This document shows positions 46,847-55,499 of a DNA stretch of 64,000 nt, in pieces. Numbering within the stretch: the first letter of the stretch is position 1; the number at the start of each line of letters is the position of its first letter. Source of the DNA: Aquisalimonas sp. 2447 (lineage in GTDB: Bacteria > Pseudomonadota > Gammaproteobacteria > Nitrococcales > Aquisalimonadaceae); contig NZ_CP050695.1 in assembly GCF_012044895.1 (NCBI RefSeq), forward strand, positions 2,510,501-2,574,500, read 5' to 3'. The position numbers and the translations under genes are program-made. Below the pieces are notes generated by a model that was not told the origin of the DNA, searched no databases, and was given only the letters and a program-made list of their open reading frames with translations.

Positions 46847-48559
46847 ATGGCGAAACCACAAAACAAGGGCTCGGAGCTGCGCGCCGCCGTCCGGGCCTGT
46901 AGTGGCACCTTCTGGGCGGCCGCCTTCTTCAGCTTGTTCATTAACCTGCTGATGCTGGTGCCACCGCTTTACATGCTGCAGATCTACGACCGCGTACTCG
47001 CCAGCCGCAGCGAATCGACGCTGGTCATGCTGACGGCCATCGTGGTGGTGCTCATGGTGGTGCTTGGCGCCCTGGAGTGGATCCGCTCCAGAGTACTGGT
47101 GCGTGCCAGCGGCCGCCTGGATAGCCTGATCGGGGACCGTGTTTTCGATGCCCTGTTTCGCCGCGGGCTCATCACGCCGGGAGGTGCCGACAGCCAACCG
47201 GTGCAGGACGCCAACACCGTCCGTCAGTTCCTCACCGGCAGCGGGCTGCTTGCATTCTTCGACTCACCGTGGCTGCCCATCTACATTGCCGTCATTTTTC
47301 TGTTCCACCCGCTCCTGGGCTGGGTCGCCCTGGGCGGTGCGCTGATCCTTTTGATCCTGGCCCTGGCGAACAACTTCATGAGCCGCGCCGCGCTGAACCA
47401 GGCCAATGCCGAGCAGGTGGCCGCACAGCAAACGCTGACGAACCAACTGCGCAACGCCGAGGCGGCCGCGGCCATGGGGATGGTCCATCGCCTCCGCCAG
47501 CGCTGGCAGGAGCGACAGGAACGTGTCATCGGGTTCCAGTCGAGAGCCTCTGATCAAGCGAGCCCCTTCTATGCCACGAGCCGGGCGTTTCGGCTGCTGC
47601 TGCAGTCACTCATTCTCGGCACCGGCGCGTATCTCGCCATCCACCAGCTCATCACGCCCGGCATCATGATCGCCGCCACCATCCTCCTGGGCCGCGCACT
47701 TGCCCCCATGGACAGCCTGATCGGCAACTGGCGCGGCATCATGGGCGCCCGCCAGGCGTTCGGCCGACTCGAGAAGCTACTGGCGGAGCACCCGGCCGAG
47801 GAACGCAAACTCTCCCTGCCGGCGCCCAAGGGCAGGATCGACGCCGAACAGCTCACCGTCGTCCCGCCGGGGGCAAGCGAGCCGGCAATCCGGGCAGTGT
47901 CGTTCACCATCGCACCGGGTGAGACCGTGGGCGTCATCGGCCCCAGCGCTGCCGGCAAATCCACACTTGTGCGGGCATTGCTGGGTGTCTGGCCCCCACG
48001 TGCCGGCCACGCGCGCATCGACGGCGCTGATGTCGCGGACTACAACGCCGATGAGTTGGGTCCGCACATCGGTTATCTCCCCCAGGACGTTGAACTGTTC
48101 GAGGGCACCGTCGCGGAAAACATTGCCCGCTTCGGTGACGTGGATGCGCAGGCAGTGGTGGAGGCCGCGCAGGCCGCCGGGGTTCACGAACTCGTGTTGC
48201 ACCTTGGTAACGGCTACGACACTTATCTGGGCCCCGGGGGCGCAACCCTGTCCGGCGGGCAGCGCCAGCGCATCGGCCTGGCACGTGCCCTCTATGGCAA
48301 TCCGGCGATCCTGGTGCTCGACGAACCCAACTCCAATCTCGACGACAGCGGTGATGCCGCGCTGACCGCCGCGCTGGATCAAGGCCATGATGCTGGCCGC
48401 ACGCAGATCGTCATCTCCCATCGCCACGCGGTTCTTGCGCGGGTCCATCGGCTGTTCGTTCTCAAGGAAGGCCGGCTGCTGGCAGCCGGAGACCGGGATG
48501 AGGTTTTACAGCGCTTCGCTCGCGGCGCCAGCGCAACGGCAACGGGTACCAGCGGATGA
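46847..48559 (+). CDS. Type I secretion ABC transporter (PrtD/RsaD/SapD-like)
   Basis: About 570 residues. The membrane domain starts at FWAAAFFSLFINLLMLVPPLYMLQIYDRVLASRSESTLVML, with no N-terminal C39-type domain, as in exporters of proteins with uncleaved C-terminal signals. The ATPase has GVIGPSAAGKSTLVRALLGVWPP, LSGGQRQRIGLARALYG and ILVLDEPNSNLDDSGD. The ATG at 46847 follows GGCGGAG; an ATG eight codons earlier lacks a ribosome binding site. It overlaps the adaptor gene by four bases. Its probable cargo is the S-layer and other DUF4214 proteins of the island. Confidence 0.92.
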   Translation: MAKPQNKGSELRAAVRACSGTFWAAAFFSLFINLLMLVPPLYMLQIYDRVLASRSESTLVMLTAIVVVLMVVLGALEWIRSRVLVRASGRLDSLIGDRVFDALFRRGLITPGGADSQPVQDANTVRQFLTGSGLLAFFDSPWLPIYIAVIFLFHPLLGWVALGGALILLILALANNFMSRAALNQANAEQVAAQQTLTNQLRNAEAAAAMGMVHRLRQRWQERQERVIGFQSRASDQASPFYATSRAFRLLLQSLILGTGAYLAIHQLITPGIMIAATILLGRALAPMDSLIGNWRGIMGARQAFGRLEKLLAEHPAEERKLSLPAPKGRIDAEQLTVVPPGASEPAIRAVSFTIAPGETVGVIGPSAAGKSTLVRALLGVWPPRAGHARIDGADVADYNADELGPHIGYLPQDVELFEGTVAENIARFGDVDAQAVVEAAQAAGVHELVLHLGNGYDTYLGPGGATLSGGQRQRIGLARALYGNPAILVLDEPNSNLDDSGDAALTAALDQGHDAGRTQIVISHRHAVLARVHRLFVLKEGRLLAAGDRDEVLQRFARGASATATGTSG

Positions 48560-49890
48560 CCCAGAACACCACGACAACCACAACCCGCTCTGCACCACCG
48601 GTCCCACGCAGCGATCGGAGCTCCCGCTGGATCGGCTTCGTGATCATCCTCGTCGCCTTTGGTGCCTTCGGCGCCTGGGCCGTGACCGCGGAAATGGATG
48701 GCGCCGCAGTCGCACCCGGCGTTGTCCAGGTCGACTCCTACAGGCAGGCCGTGGAGCACCTTGACGGCGGCCTGGTGGAGCGTATCCGTGTGCGTGATGG
48801 TGACTCCGTGGAAGCGGGTGACGTCATCCTCGAACTCGACGCCACGGAGGTCAATGCGGAGCTGGAAACCATCCGATCGCAACATGCATCTGCCCGCGCC
48901 GAACGCATCCGTCTTGAAGCAGAGCGGGACAATCGCGACAGCATGGCCCCCCTCATACCGGAGCCTGAGGATGCGGGGGATCAACACTTCGCTCGGGCTC
49001 TGTTCGCGCAGAAAGCCATCTTCAATACACGTCAGGACTTGTTCCACGGAGAAATCGACCTGCTGGAACAACGCGTCCAGGCTTTGGAGACACAGATCCA
49101 GGGCCTGGAGACGGTCGCCGACGCCCGCCGTGAGAGCCGCGCCTACTACGCGGAAGAACTCGACGAACTCGCGGATCTCGTGGAACAGCGCCTCACCGAC
49201 CGCCGGCGCAGCAGGGAACTCCAACAGCTCCTGGTGGAGAACCGGGGCGATATCGCGGAACTGGAGGCGGAAATCGATCGGCTCCGCGTGGAAATCACCG
49301 AAACCGAGCTTCAAATCACCCAACGGCGCAGTGAGCGCCAAGCCGAGGTGGCGGACCGACTGAACGAAGTCGAGCAACAGGACCACAACCTCTCCGAACA
49401 ACGGCGCGCGCTTGAGCGTCGCGCCGCCCGTACCACGATACGCGCACCCGTGGATGGCGTGATTGTCGCGCTGGACGTCCATACGGAAGGCGCCGTGATC
49501 GACGCGGGCAGCCGTATCGCGGAGATCGTGCCGAAGGATGACGATCTCGTGGTTGAGGCCCGGGTGCGCCCGGAGGATATCGACCGCGTACGCGTCGGCC
49601 AGATCGCCGACGTCCGGCTCACCGCCTACAGCTTCCGCATGACCCCCGTGGTGGAAGGAGATGTTATTCATCTCTCCGCCGACCGCCTCGAGGACGAAGC
49701 CACCGGCGAGGCCTACTATCTCGCGCGGGTCTATATTGACCAGGCGCAGCGGCAGTTCGCACTTGGCGATGACCCCCTGCTTCCCGGCATGCCAGCGGAG
49801 GTCATGATCCGTACCGGTGAGCGCACGCTCATGTCCTACCTTCTGCGGCCACTGACCGACGCCATCAGCCGCGCATTCCGGGAATCATGA
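48556..49890 (+). CDS. HlyD-family type I secretion periplasmic adaptor
   Basis: A 444-residue membrane-fusion protein: one N-terminal membrane helix (IGFVIILVAFGAFGAWAV), the split lipoyl domain starting PGVVQVDSYRQAVEHLDGGLVERIRVRDGDSVEAGDVILELD, a long alpha-helical hairpin (about 95-280), the second lipoyl half TTIRAPVDGVIVALDVHTEGAVI, and a C-terminal beta-barrel ending in PLLPGMPAEVMIRTGERTLMSYLLRPL. It links the inner-membrane ABC protein to the TolC-like channel. It is coupled to both neighbours by overlapping stop and start codons. Confidence 0.93.
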   Translation: MTQNTTTTTTRSAPPVPRSDRSSRWIGFVIILVAFGAFGAWAVTAEMDGAAVAPGVVQVDSYRQAVEHLDGGLVERIRVRDGDSVEAGDVILELDATEVNAELETIRSQHASARAERIRLEAERDNRDSMAPLIPEPEDAGDQHFARALFAQKAIFNTRQDLFHGEIDLLEQRVQALETQIQGLETVADARRESRAYYAEELDELADLVEQRLTDRRRSRELQQLLVENRGDIAELEAEIDRLRVEITETELQITQRRSERQAEVADRLNEVEQQDHNLSEQRRALERRAARTTIRAPVDGVIVALDVHTEGAVIDAGSRIAEIVPKDDDLVVEARVRPEDIDRVRVGQIADVRLTAYSFRMTPVVEGDVIHLSADRLEDEATGEAYYLARVYIDQAQRQFALGDDPLLPGMPAEVMIRTGERTLMSYLLRPLTDAISRAFRES

Positions 49891-51083
49891 TGCGCGTACT
49901 GCACGTGGTCCGGACCTTTTATCCCGACTCCGACGGCGGCATGGAGCGGGCTGTGGACCATATCTGTACCGCAACCGGGCGCCATGGGATCGACAGCCAC
50001 GTGTTCGCTCTCAGTCCACATCCGCGGAAGGAGCCCTTCCGCCATGGCGATGTGACCGTCCATCAACGCAAACGCCACATTGAGGTGGCTTCGTGCTCCA
50101 TTTCCCTGAATACGCTTCGCTACTTTCGTGAACTCGTGGCAGACATGGACGTTGTCCACTACCACTTCCCCTGGCCTTTCGCGGACGTCTTGCACCTGCT
50201 GACTGCCTCCGGGAAGCCCGCCGTGGTCACCTATCACGCCGATGTCGTCCGCCAACGCCGGCTCGAGCGTCTGTACCGGCCCGTGCGACGGCGTTTTCTC
50301 GCATCAGTGGATACGGTGGTTGCAACTTCACCGCAGTACCGGCGAACGAGCGAGGTTCTCAGGGAACTCCACGAAGAGCGCACGCGGGTGATCCCTCTCG
50401 GCCTTGAGGAGCATCGCTACCCCATACCGTCGGCGTCACGCGTCCGCGTATGGAAAGAGTGTGTGGGGGAAGGTTTTTTCTTTTTTGTCGGCGTACTGCG
50501 CTACTACAAGGGGCTGCACGTTCTGCTGGACGCATTGCGGTATACAGATCAACGCGTTGTCATCGCCGGCCACGGCCCCGTGGAAAAGGCCCTGAAGGCA
50601 CAGGCAGCGCAGCTCGGTCTCGGCAACCAGGTAATCTTCACAGGGCATCTGGATGACGACGAGGACAAAATGGCCCTCATGCGCCTTTGCCGGGGCTTCG
50701 TGTTCCCGTCACACCGGCGCTCGGAAGCCTTCGGCATCTCCCTGATCGAGGCCGCCATGGCGAAACGCCCACTGATCACCACCGAACTCGCGACGGGCAC
50801 CTCGTATGTCAATAAGCACGAGGAAACAGGCCTGGTCGTCAGGCCTGCCGATCCACAAGGCCTGGCCCATGCCATGGAGCGTCTCGCGCGGGAACCGAAA
50901 ACCGCCCAACGGCTGGGCAATGGGGCACGCGCGCGGTTTGAGACCCACCTGACGGCGGACATCTCCCTCGCCCAGTACGCCAGGCTCTATACATCCCTAC
51001 TGCATCCGGGGCACTGGAATCCAGAAACGTCCAATGTGTCGCCGACACACCAAGAGCGGGTGTCCAACCACGAACGCACTTGA
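49887..51083 (+). CDS. Glycosyltransferase family 4
   Basis: A 398-residue GT-B protein: the N-terminus RVLHVVRTFYPDSDGGMERAVDHICTA, an acceptor-side motif VVTYHADVVRQ, and the nucleotide-sugar half FFFVGVLRYYKGLHVLLDAL, VIAGHGPVEKAL, and PSHRRSEAFGISLIEAAMAKRPLITTELATGTSYVN. The start overlaps the adaptor stop, so it belongs to the secretion operon. It may glycosylate the secreted S-layer protein or add to the anchoring polysaccharide; the sequence does not decide. An imperfect hairpin follows. Confidence 0.88.
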   Translation: MMRVLHVVRTFYPDSDGGMERAVDHICTATGRHGIDSHVFALSPHPRKEPFRHGDVTVHQRKRHIEVASCSISLNTLRYFRELVADMDVVHYHFPWPFADVLHLLTASGKPAVVTYHADVVRQRRLERLYRPVRRRFLASVDTVVATSPQYRRTSEVLRELHEERTRVIPLGLEEHRYPIPSASRVRVWKECVGEGFFFFVGVLRYYKGLHVLLDALRYTDQRVVIAGHGPVEKALKAQAAQLGLGNQVIFTGHLDDDEDKMALMRLCRGFVFPSHRRSEAFGISLIEAAMAKRPLITTELATGTSYVNKHEETGLVVRPADPQGLAHAMERLAREPKTAQRLGNGARARFETHLTADISLAQYARLYTSLLHPGHWNPETSNVSPTHQERVSNHERT

Positions 51084-51088
51084 TGGGA

Positions 51089-51116
51089 ACGGGCACCCCG
51101 AGAAAGGGGCGCCCGT
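51089..51116. terminator. Hairpin between convergent genes
   Basis: ACGGGCACCCC and GGGGCGCCCGT form an 11-bp stem with one mismatch around GAGAAA, between the glycosyltransferase stop and the end of the convergent DUF4214 gene. It lacks a T run. Confidence 0.5.
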
Positions 51117-52093
51117 GGAGGATGGAGGCTCAGGCAGTTTCCGGTTCCAGGCCTTCGAAGATAGGGGACAGCCCGACGAAATCGAGTTCCTGATCAATGA
51201 GATCGATGTAGTCCTCACCGAAGTCATTTAGCGCATCAAGCACCGCGTCCGCATAGTCCTCGGCATCGTCAAACTGCTCCAGTGGGCCGCCAGGCTCGAA
51301 ATCCGAGAGATCTTCCGGTTCCTTGATCGGGAAGTCCATCGGGATATCCTCGTCGACAAAGGGCGAGGTCTCCTGATCCCCACCTGTGATCAGGCCAATT
51401 GCGAACTGCTCGTAATCGGCATCCGGCTCGGCGATCTCATCCAAATGGACCTCCGCGGACTCTGCGACCAGGTCGACGAAATTATCGAACTCATCCTCGT
51501 CAGTGATCGCTTCCGCGGGATAGACCTGAAAGTCGCCTTCAGCGAGCGCCGCAAAAGCGTCAATCATGCTTGCCGCAAGCGGGGAGTCGTCGATGACGTC
51601 CTGGGGGATCGGCTCGCCTTCCAGGATCCGCGCGAAGGCGATGTCGATCAGGTCTTCCAGTTCCTCACGGTCAGCAGCATCCAGGTCCGCCGCCTCATCT
51701 TCAGGAATATTCCCGAGGAGCTCATCGACTTCCTCTCGCGCGGAGGGACGGGCAGCGGCGTATTCGTCCTCCGAGAACGGCAGTGGCAAGTGCTCGTAGT
51801 CGTCCTCAAGGGTCGTTTCGGCGACCCGATAAGACGCCGTGAAGTTCTCCTGGCCTTGCTCGTTCAAATCGTTGAGTTCCGCCGCCTCCGCATCATCCAC
51901 ATCCTCGGGCGCCTCGTAGAAACGCGCGCCGCTCAGCATCGCCGGAGCGAGCTCCTCACGCGCGACCTCACCCTCTTCGACCTCCTCAACCCAGTAGCTC
52001 TGCGTATTCCGGTGAACGTGACCGCTGATTCCGCTGTTCGTGACCGGTTCGCGGCGCGGTGTGCGCTGGGCCGTGTTCATTGAGCGTGATCGG

Positions 52094-52426
52094 TCACGAT
52101 GGGTCAAGCGCGACCGGTGGTGGAGGCGTGCCGTCGAGGAGCCAGTTGGCGTAGTGAGCGGATAGTTTTGTATCCACCACGACGGTGAGGACCTCGCGCT
52201 GGAGCCACTGGCTGACGGCAACGCGGCCGGGGTCGTTGTGCTCATCGAGGCGGTGCTGCAGCCAGCGCCGCACGGCCTGATGCGCCTGGGGTGTCTCGGG
52301 CTCGAGGCCCAGGCGGATGGCGAGGTAGCTGGATAGCAGTGTATCCAGGGTGACGGTGGTGCGCCGCTCACCGAGGCGCAGGTGGAAGCGCGTGTTGCGC
52401 GACAGGCCGGGTTCCCAGGGGCTCAT
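52094..52426 (-). CDS. Third gene of IS21 element A, unknown function
   Basis: A 110-residue protein (RNTRFHLRLGERRTTVTLDTLLSSYLAIRLGLEPETPQAHQAVRRWLQHRLDEHNDPGRVAVSQWLQREVLTVVVDTKLSAHYANWLL), mostly helical, starting on the last bases of istB (ATGA overlap). Most IS21 elements have only istA and istB. It lies inside the inverted repeats and is co-transcribed, so it travels with the element. Similar small downstream genes exist in some IS21 relatives, but I know no function. It has no HTH or nuclease motif. Confidence 0.65.
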   Translation of the reverse strand: MSPWEPGLSRNTRFHLRLGERRTTVTLDTLLSSYLAIRLGLEPETPQAHQAVRRWLQHRLDEHNDPGRVAVSQWLQREVLTVVVDTKLSAHYANWLLDGTPPPPVALDPS

Positions 52427-53178
52427 TGGTCGGCCTCCTCCTTGTTGGTGGTTGTGGTCTGGCGCATGGACGCCCCCTTCATGGGCAGGCGGTGGGCGTT
52501 GTGCAGCAGCCGGTCGAGGATGGCGTCGGCGAGCGTGGGCTCGCCGAGGTAGTCGTGCCAGTGCTCCACAGGGAGCTGGCTGGCGATCAGCGTCGAGCGC
52601 AGGCCGTGGCGGTCCTCGATGAGCTCCATGAGGTCCTGGCGCTGGCTGGCGGTCAGCGGCGCGATGGCCCAGTCGTCAAGGATGAGCAGATCCGTGCGTG
52701 CGAGCTGCTGCATCAGCCGCGGGTAGGAGCCGTCGGCGTGGGCGATGTGGATGGCCTCGAGCAGTCGCGGTAGGCGGACGTAGCGCGTGGACAGGCCCTG
52801 GCGACAGGCCTGGTTGCCGAGCGCGCAGGCGAGGTAGGTTTTGCCGGTGCCGGTGGGGCCGGTGAGCAGCAGGTTCTGCTTGTGGTGGATCCACTGGCAG
52901 GAGCCGAGCTGGGCCATCTGGGGGCGCTGCAGCCCGCGGGCGTGGCGGTAGTCGACGTCCTCCAGGCAGGCGCCGGGGATACGCAGCCGGGCGGCCTTGA
53001 GCAGCCGGGTCAGCCGGCGGTTGTCGCGGGCGAGGATCTCGCGGTCGAGCAGCAGCGCAAGGCGTTCCTCGAAGGCGAGCTCCTGGGTGGCCGGTTGAGC
53101 GAGCTGGTCTTCGAAGGCCTCACGCATGCCAGTGAGCTTCAGCGCCTGGAGTTTCTCCAGAGTCGGTTCGTTGAGCAT
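52423..53178 (-). CDS. istB: IS21 ATPase IstB (element A)
   Basis: A 251-residue AAA+ helper: LEKLQALKLTGMREAFEDQL at the start, Walker A LLLTGPTGTGKTYLACALG, Walker B DLLILDDWAIAPL, and sensor-like STLIASQLPVEHWHDYLGEPTLADAILDRLLHNAHRLPM. IstB binds DNA non-specifically, remodels the target and activates IstA. The ATG at 53178 follows GGAGACACC; a much longer frame over the same bases runs through istA antisense-like sequence and is not real. Confidence 0.93.
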   Translation of the reverse strand: MLNEPTLEKLQALKLTGMREAFEDQLAQPATQELAFEERLALLLDREILARDNRRLTRLLKAARLRIPGACLEDVDYRHARGLQRPQMAQLGSCQWIHHKQNLLLTGPTGTGKTYLACALGNQACRQGLSTRYVRLPRLLEAIHIAHADGSYPRLMQQLARTDLLILDDWAIAPLTASQRQDLMELIEDRHGLRSTLIASQLPVEHWHDYLGEPTLADAILDRLLHNAHRLPMKGASMRQTTTTNKEEADQ

Positions 53179-53201
53179 GATCGGTGTCTCCTTGTGCAGG
53201 G

Positions 53202-54743
53202 TCAGTGGTAGTAGCCGGGGCCGCGGACGTTGGCGTGCAGCGGCAGAGCCTGGGTCTCGGCGCTCGGCTCCACGCCAGCGCGAGCGCGATCGAGGCCGCT
53301 TTTGAGGATCGACTTGATGCTGCGGTAGCTTGGCGAGCCGATGGCCCGCCCGCGGGCACAGGCGGCCTCCAGGCGGGCGTTGCCGTAGTGGCGGCCGAGG
53401 TTGAGCAGCCCGAGGCAGGCGCGGTAGCCGTGCTCGGGATGGGGGCGGCCCTCGAGCTGGGCGCGGACGACGTGCAGTGTTGCCGGGCCGATGGCCTGCG
53501 CCCAGTTGAGGAACCGCCCCGGGGTCCACTGCTGGTGCTTGCGGTGGGCGGCGGGCATGTGCTCGGCCAGGGTGCTGTGGGCGCCGGGGCCATGGCGGGC
53601 ATGGGCGGCGACGCGCTGACTCTTGTGGAAGATCTCCACGGTGGTGGCGGTGATCCGCGCCTCCAGGCGGTGACCGACCAGGGCGTGGGGGACGGAGTAC
53701 AGTCGGCGGTCGATGTCGACGTGGTAGTCGATGCCGGGCTTGACGTACTTCCACTCGGCGTAGACGTAGGGCTCGGCGGGCAGGGGCTGCATGGCGGGGC
53801 GGTCGAGGCGCTCGAACAGCTCCCGGCGGCTGTGGGGCTGGCGCTGGAGGCGGCGTTCGTTGAGTTCGACGAGCAGATCCTTGATGGCGGCGTTGAGCGC
53901 GGCCAGGGAGTGGAACGTGTGGTGGCGCAGCCGCGCCAGGATCCAGCGCTCGACCACCTGCACGGCCACCTCGACCTTGGCCTTGTCCCGGGGCTTGTAG
54001 GGCCGTGCCGGCAGCACCGCCATCCCGTAGTGCCGGGCCATCTCCATATAGGTGTCGTTGACCTCCGGGGTGTAACGCGAGGCCCGGGTGACGGCGGCTT
54101 TGAGGTTGTCGGGGACCAGCAGCATGGGACAGCCCCCGAAGTACGTGAGCGCCCGCTGATGGGAGGCGATCCAGTCGGGCAGCGACTGGGTGCGTGTGGC
54201 CTCGGCATAGGTGTAGCTCGACGCACCCCACACGGCGACGAAGATCGCCGCGGGGTGGATCTCGCCGGTGCCCGGGTCGATCACTGGGACCGTGGGGCCG
54301 CAGTAGTCGATGAACAGCTTCTCCCCGGCCCGGTGCTGCTGGCGCATGGACCGCCGCTGCAGGGCGCGCCAGCGCCGGTAGCGCTCGCAGAACTGGCTGT
54401 AGCGAAGCGCCCCCGCCCCGTGGGCGGCCGCGTACTCCGCCCAGAGCAACTGCAGCGTCACCTCCTTGCGCTTGAGCTCCTGATGGATGGTGTTGTGGTC
54501 CGGCTCCGCCCCCCGCCCGGGCAGCACTGGGGCGGGGAACAGCAGCCGCTCCAGCGCGGCCTCGTCCATGCCCTCGGGCAGGGGCCAGCCCACGCCCTTG
54601 GCACGGGCGAGGCTGACGTACTTGTTGACCACGCCCTTGGAGAGATCCAGGACGGCGGCGATGCGGGCGTGGCTGAGTCCGGCCTGGTGTTTGAGACGCA
54701 GAATCTCGCTGAGTTGTCGCATGGTAATCCTCGGTGCCGGCAT
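53202..54743 (-). CDS. istA: IS21 transposase IstA (element A)
   Basis: A 513-residue DDE transposase: an N-terminal HTH (MRQLSEILRLKHQAGLSHARIAAVLDLSKGVVNKYVSLAR), a second HTH-like part (TLQLLWAEYAAAHGAGALRYSQFCERYRRW), and the catalytic core with EKLFIDYCGPTVPV (D), MLLVPDNLKAAV (D) and YKPRDKAKVEVAVQVVERWIL (E). A beta-barrel and tail follow. Full length. It lies 23 bases before istB, and the repeat array that it should bind lies directly upstream. Confidence 0.93.
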   Translation of the reverse strand: MPAPRITMRQLSEILRLKHQAGLSHARIAAVLDLSKGVVNKYVSLARAKGVGWPLPEGMDEAALERLLFPAPVLPGRGAEPDHNTIHQELKRKEVTLQLLWAEYAAAHGAGALRYSQFCERYRRWRALQRRSMRQQHRAGEKLFIDYCGPTVPVIDPGTGEIHPAAIFVAVWGASSYTYAEATRTQSLPDWIASHQRALTYFGGCPMLLVPDNLKAAVTRASRYTPEVNDTYMEMARHYGMAVLPARPYKPRDKAKVEVAVQVVERWILARLRHHTFHSLAALNAAIKDLLVELNERRLQRQPHSRRELFERLDRPAMQPLPAEPYVYAEWKYVKPGIDYHVDIDRRLYSVPHALVGHRLEARITATTVEIFHKSQRVAAHARHGPGAHSTLAEHMPAAHRKHQQWTPGRFLNWAQAIGPATLHVVRAQLEGRPHPEHGYRACLGLLNLGRHYGNARLEAACARGRAIGSPSYRSIKSILKSGLDRARAGVEPSAETQALPLHANVRGPGYYH

Positions 54744-54816
54744 GCCCTCTCCCCGGGAACAGTGAAAAGAGAGCTATATGCCTGCAGTCAAAGGGAATTA
54801 CCAGCGCACACCACGC

Positions 54817-54977
54817 CGATTCCGGCATCGTGACCAGCGATTCCGGGACCGTGACCGCGGATTCCGGCGCCAGGGCCAAAATCGGTCACGCTCCGGCCGG
54901 AATCGCCGGTCACGATGCGCCGGAATCAGCGGTCACGATCAATCGGAATGAGCGGTCACGATGGGCCGGAATACGCA
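54817..54977. repeat. Array of transposase-binding repeats at the IS21 A right end
   Basis: About seven copies of a 16-17 base unit, CGTGACC-N3-GATTCCGG or its complement, spaced about 22 bases apart. The three nearest istA point one way and the four nearest the terminus the other, around the centre at about 54873-54885. The left end has only two or three such units (52001-52115). Confidence 0.75.
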
Positions 54978-55390
54978 AGCTCAGACCATGCTCATCGATC
55001 TCATCGCCGGAGCGGTCAAAAAGAAGCTCGTAGTGGCTTTCGACAAAATCTTCGGTGTCATCGTCCATGATCGCGCTGACCGCCGAGTCCGCAGCCGTCG
55101 CCCAATCCGCCACGACCTCCCCGATACCCTCCGACTCGGCCTGCTCGGCCCTGTCGTCCAGATCATCCAGTGACAGGGGGTCTTCCCCCGCATCGGCAAA
55201 AAAAGCGTTGTACAAACGGCCGATATCGCCCCGTAATTCTTCAGCCATCGCGCACCTCCCGTATACCATTCATGCTCCGCCGCCTCGATCACCCAATCAA
55301 AAGGCATTAACGCGGAAGCGTGTACCAGTACATCGCGTACAGTTAACTCCTATCGAACCCCGGCCTGCCGTGTCAATGCATGGCACCGCA

Positions 55391-55424
55391 TGTAAGGCCA
55401 CTGTAAGGTTCCGCCTTCTATGCT
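55391..55424 (+). promoter_or_regulatory. Response-regulator-type promoter, copy 3
   Basis: TGTAAGG at 55391-55397 and 55402-55408, then 10 bases, then TATGCT (55419-55424). The core GTAAGGCCACTGTAAGGTTC is identical to copy 1 over 20 bases. It is oriented toward the DUF4214 protease gene, with a leader of about 70 bases. The divergent, IS-split DUF4214 gene begins 143 bases away on the other strand and has its own TTGACA at 55363-55368 (complement). Confidence 0.7.
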
Positions 55425-55499
55425 GCCGCTTTCGATACATCGAACGACCCGTTAAGCGCGAGCCACCCTGGACCCATTTAGCCTGAACTGGAGCGGCCC

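Larger units (their letters stand above)
52001..54977 (-). mobile_element. IS21 family element A (2977 bp)
   Basis: The ends share the inverted repeat TGCGTATTCCGG followed by CGTGACCGCTGATTCCG-like units, and a 5-bp target duplication AGCTC lies on both sides (51996-52000 and 54978-54982). Inside are istA, istB and a third small gene, all leftward. It interrupts the DUF4214 gene and appears intact and recent. Confidence 0.95.
51130..55248 (-). pseudogene. DUF4214 acidic secreted protein gene split by an IS21 element
   Basis: The N-terminal part (55248-54978) reads MAEELRGDIGRLYNAFF...VESHYELLFDRSGDEIDEHGLS, with GGGAGG six bases before the ATG. The C-terminal part (52000-51130) continues YWVEEVEEGEVAREELAPAMLSGARFYEAPED to FVGLSPIFEGLEPETA. 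Removing the IS and one AGCTC copy restores 378 residues with no frame break and rejoins a DUF4214 domain exactly across the junction. The product is very acidic and I see no cysteine, like the other DUF4214 proteins here, so it was probably a type I secretion substrate. The 3' part remains open for some distance into the IS, so a chimeric protein from an internal start is conceivable. Confidence 0.85.

Noticed and set aside
52423-54879. An 818-codon open frame covering istB and the istA region
   Set aside because: Only its last 251 codons are IstB; the rest is low-complexity Arg/Pro/Ala sequence in another frame of istA, caused by high GC content.
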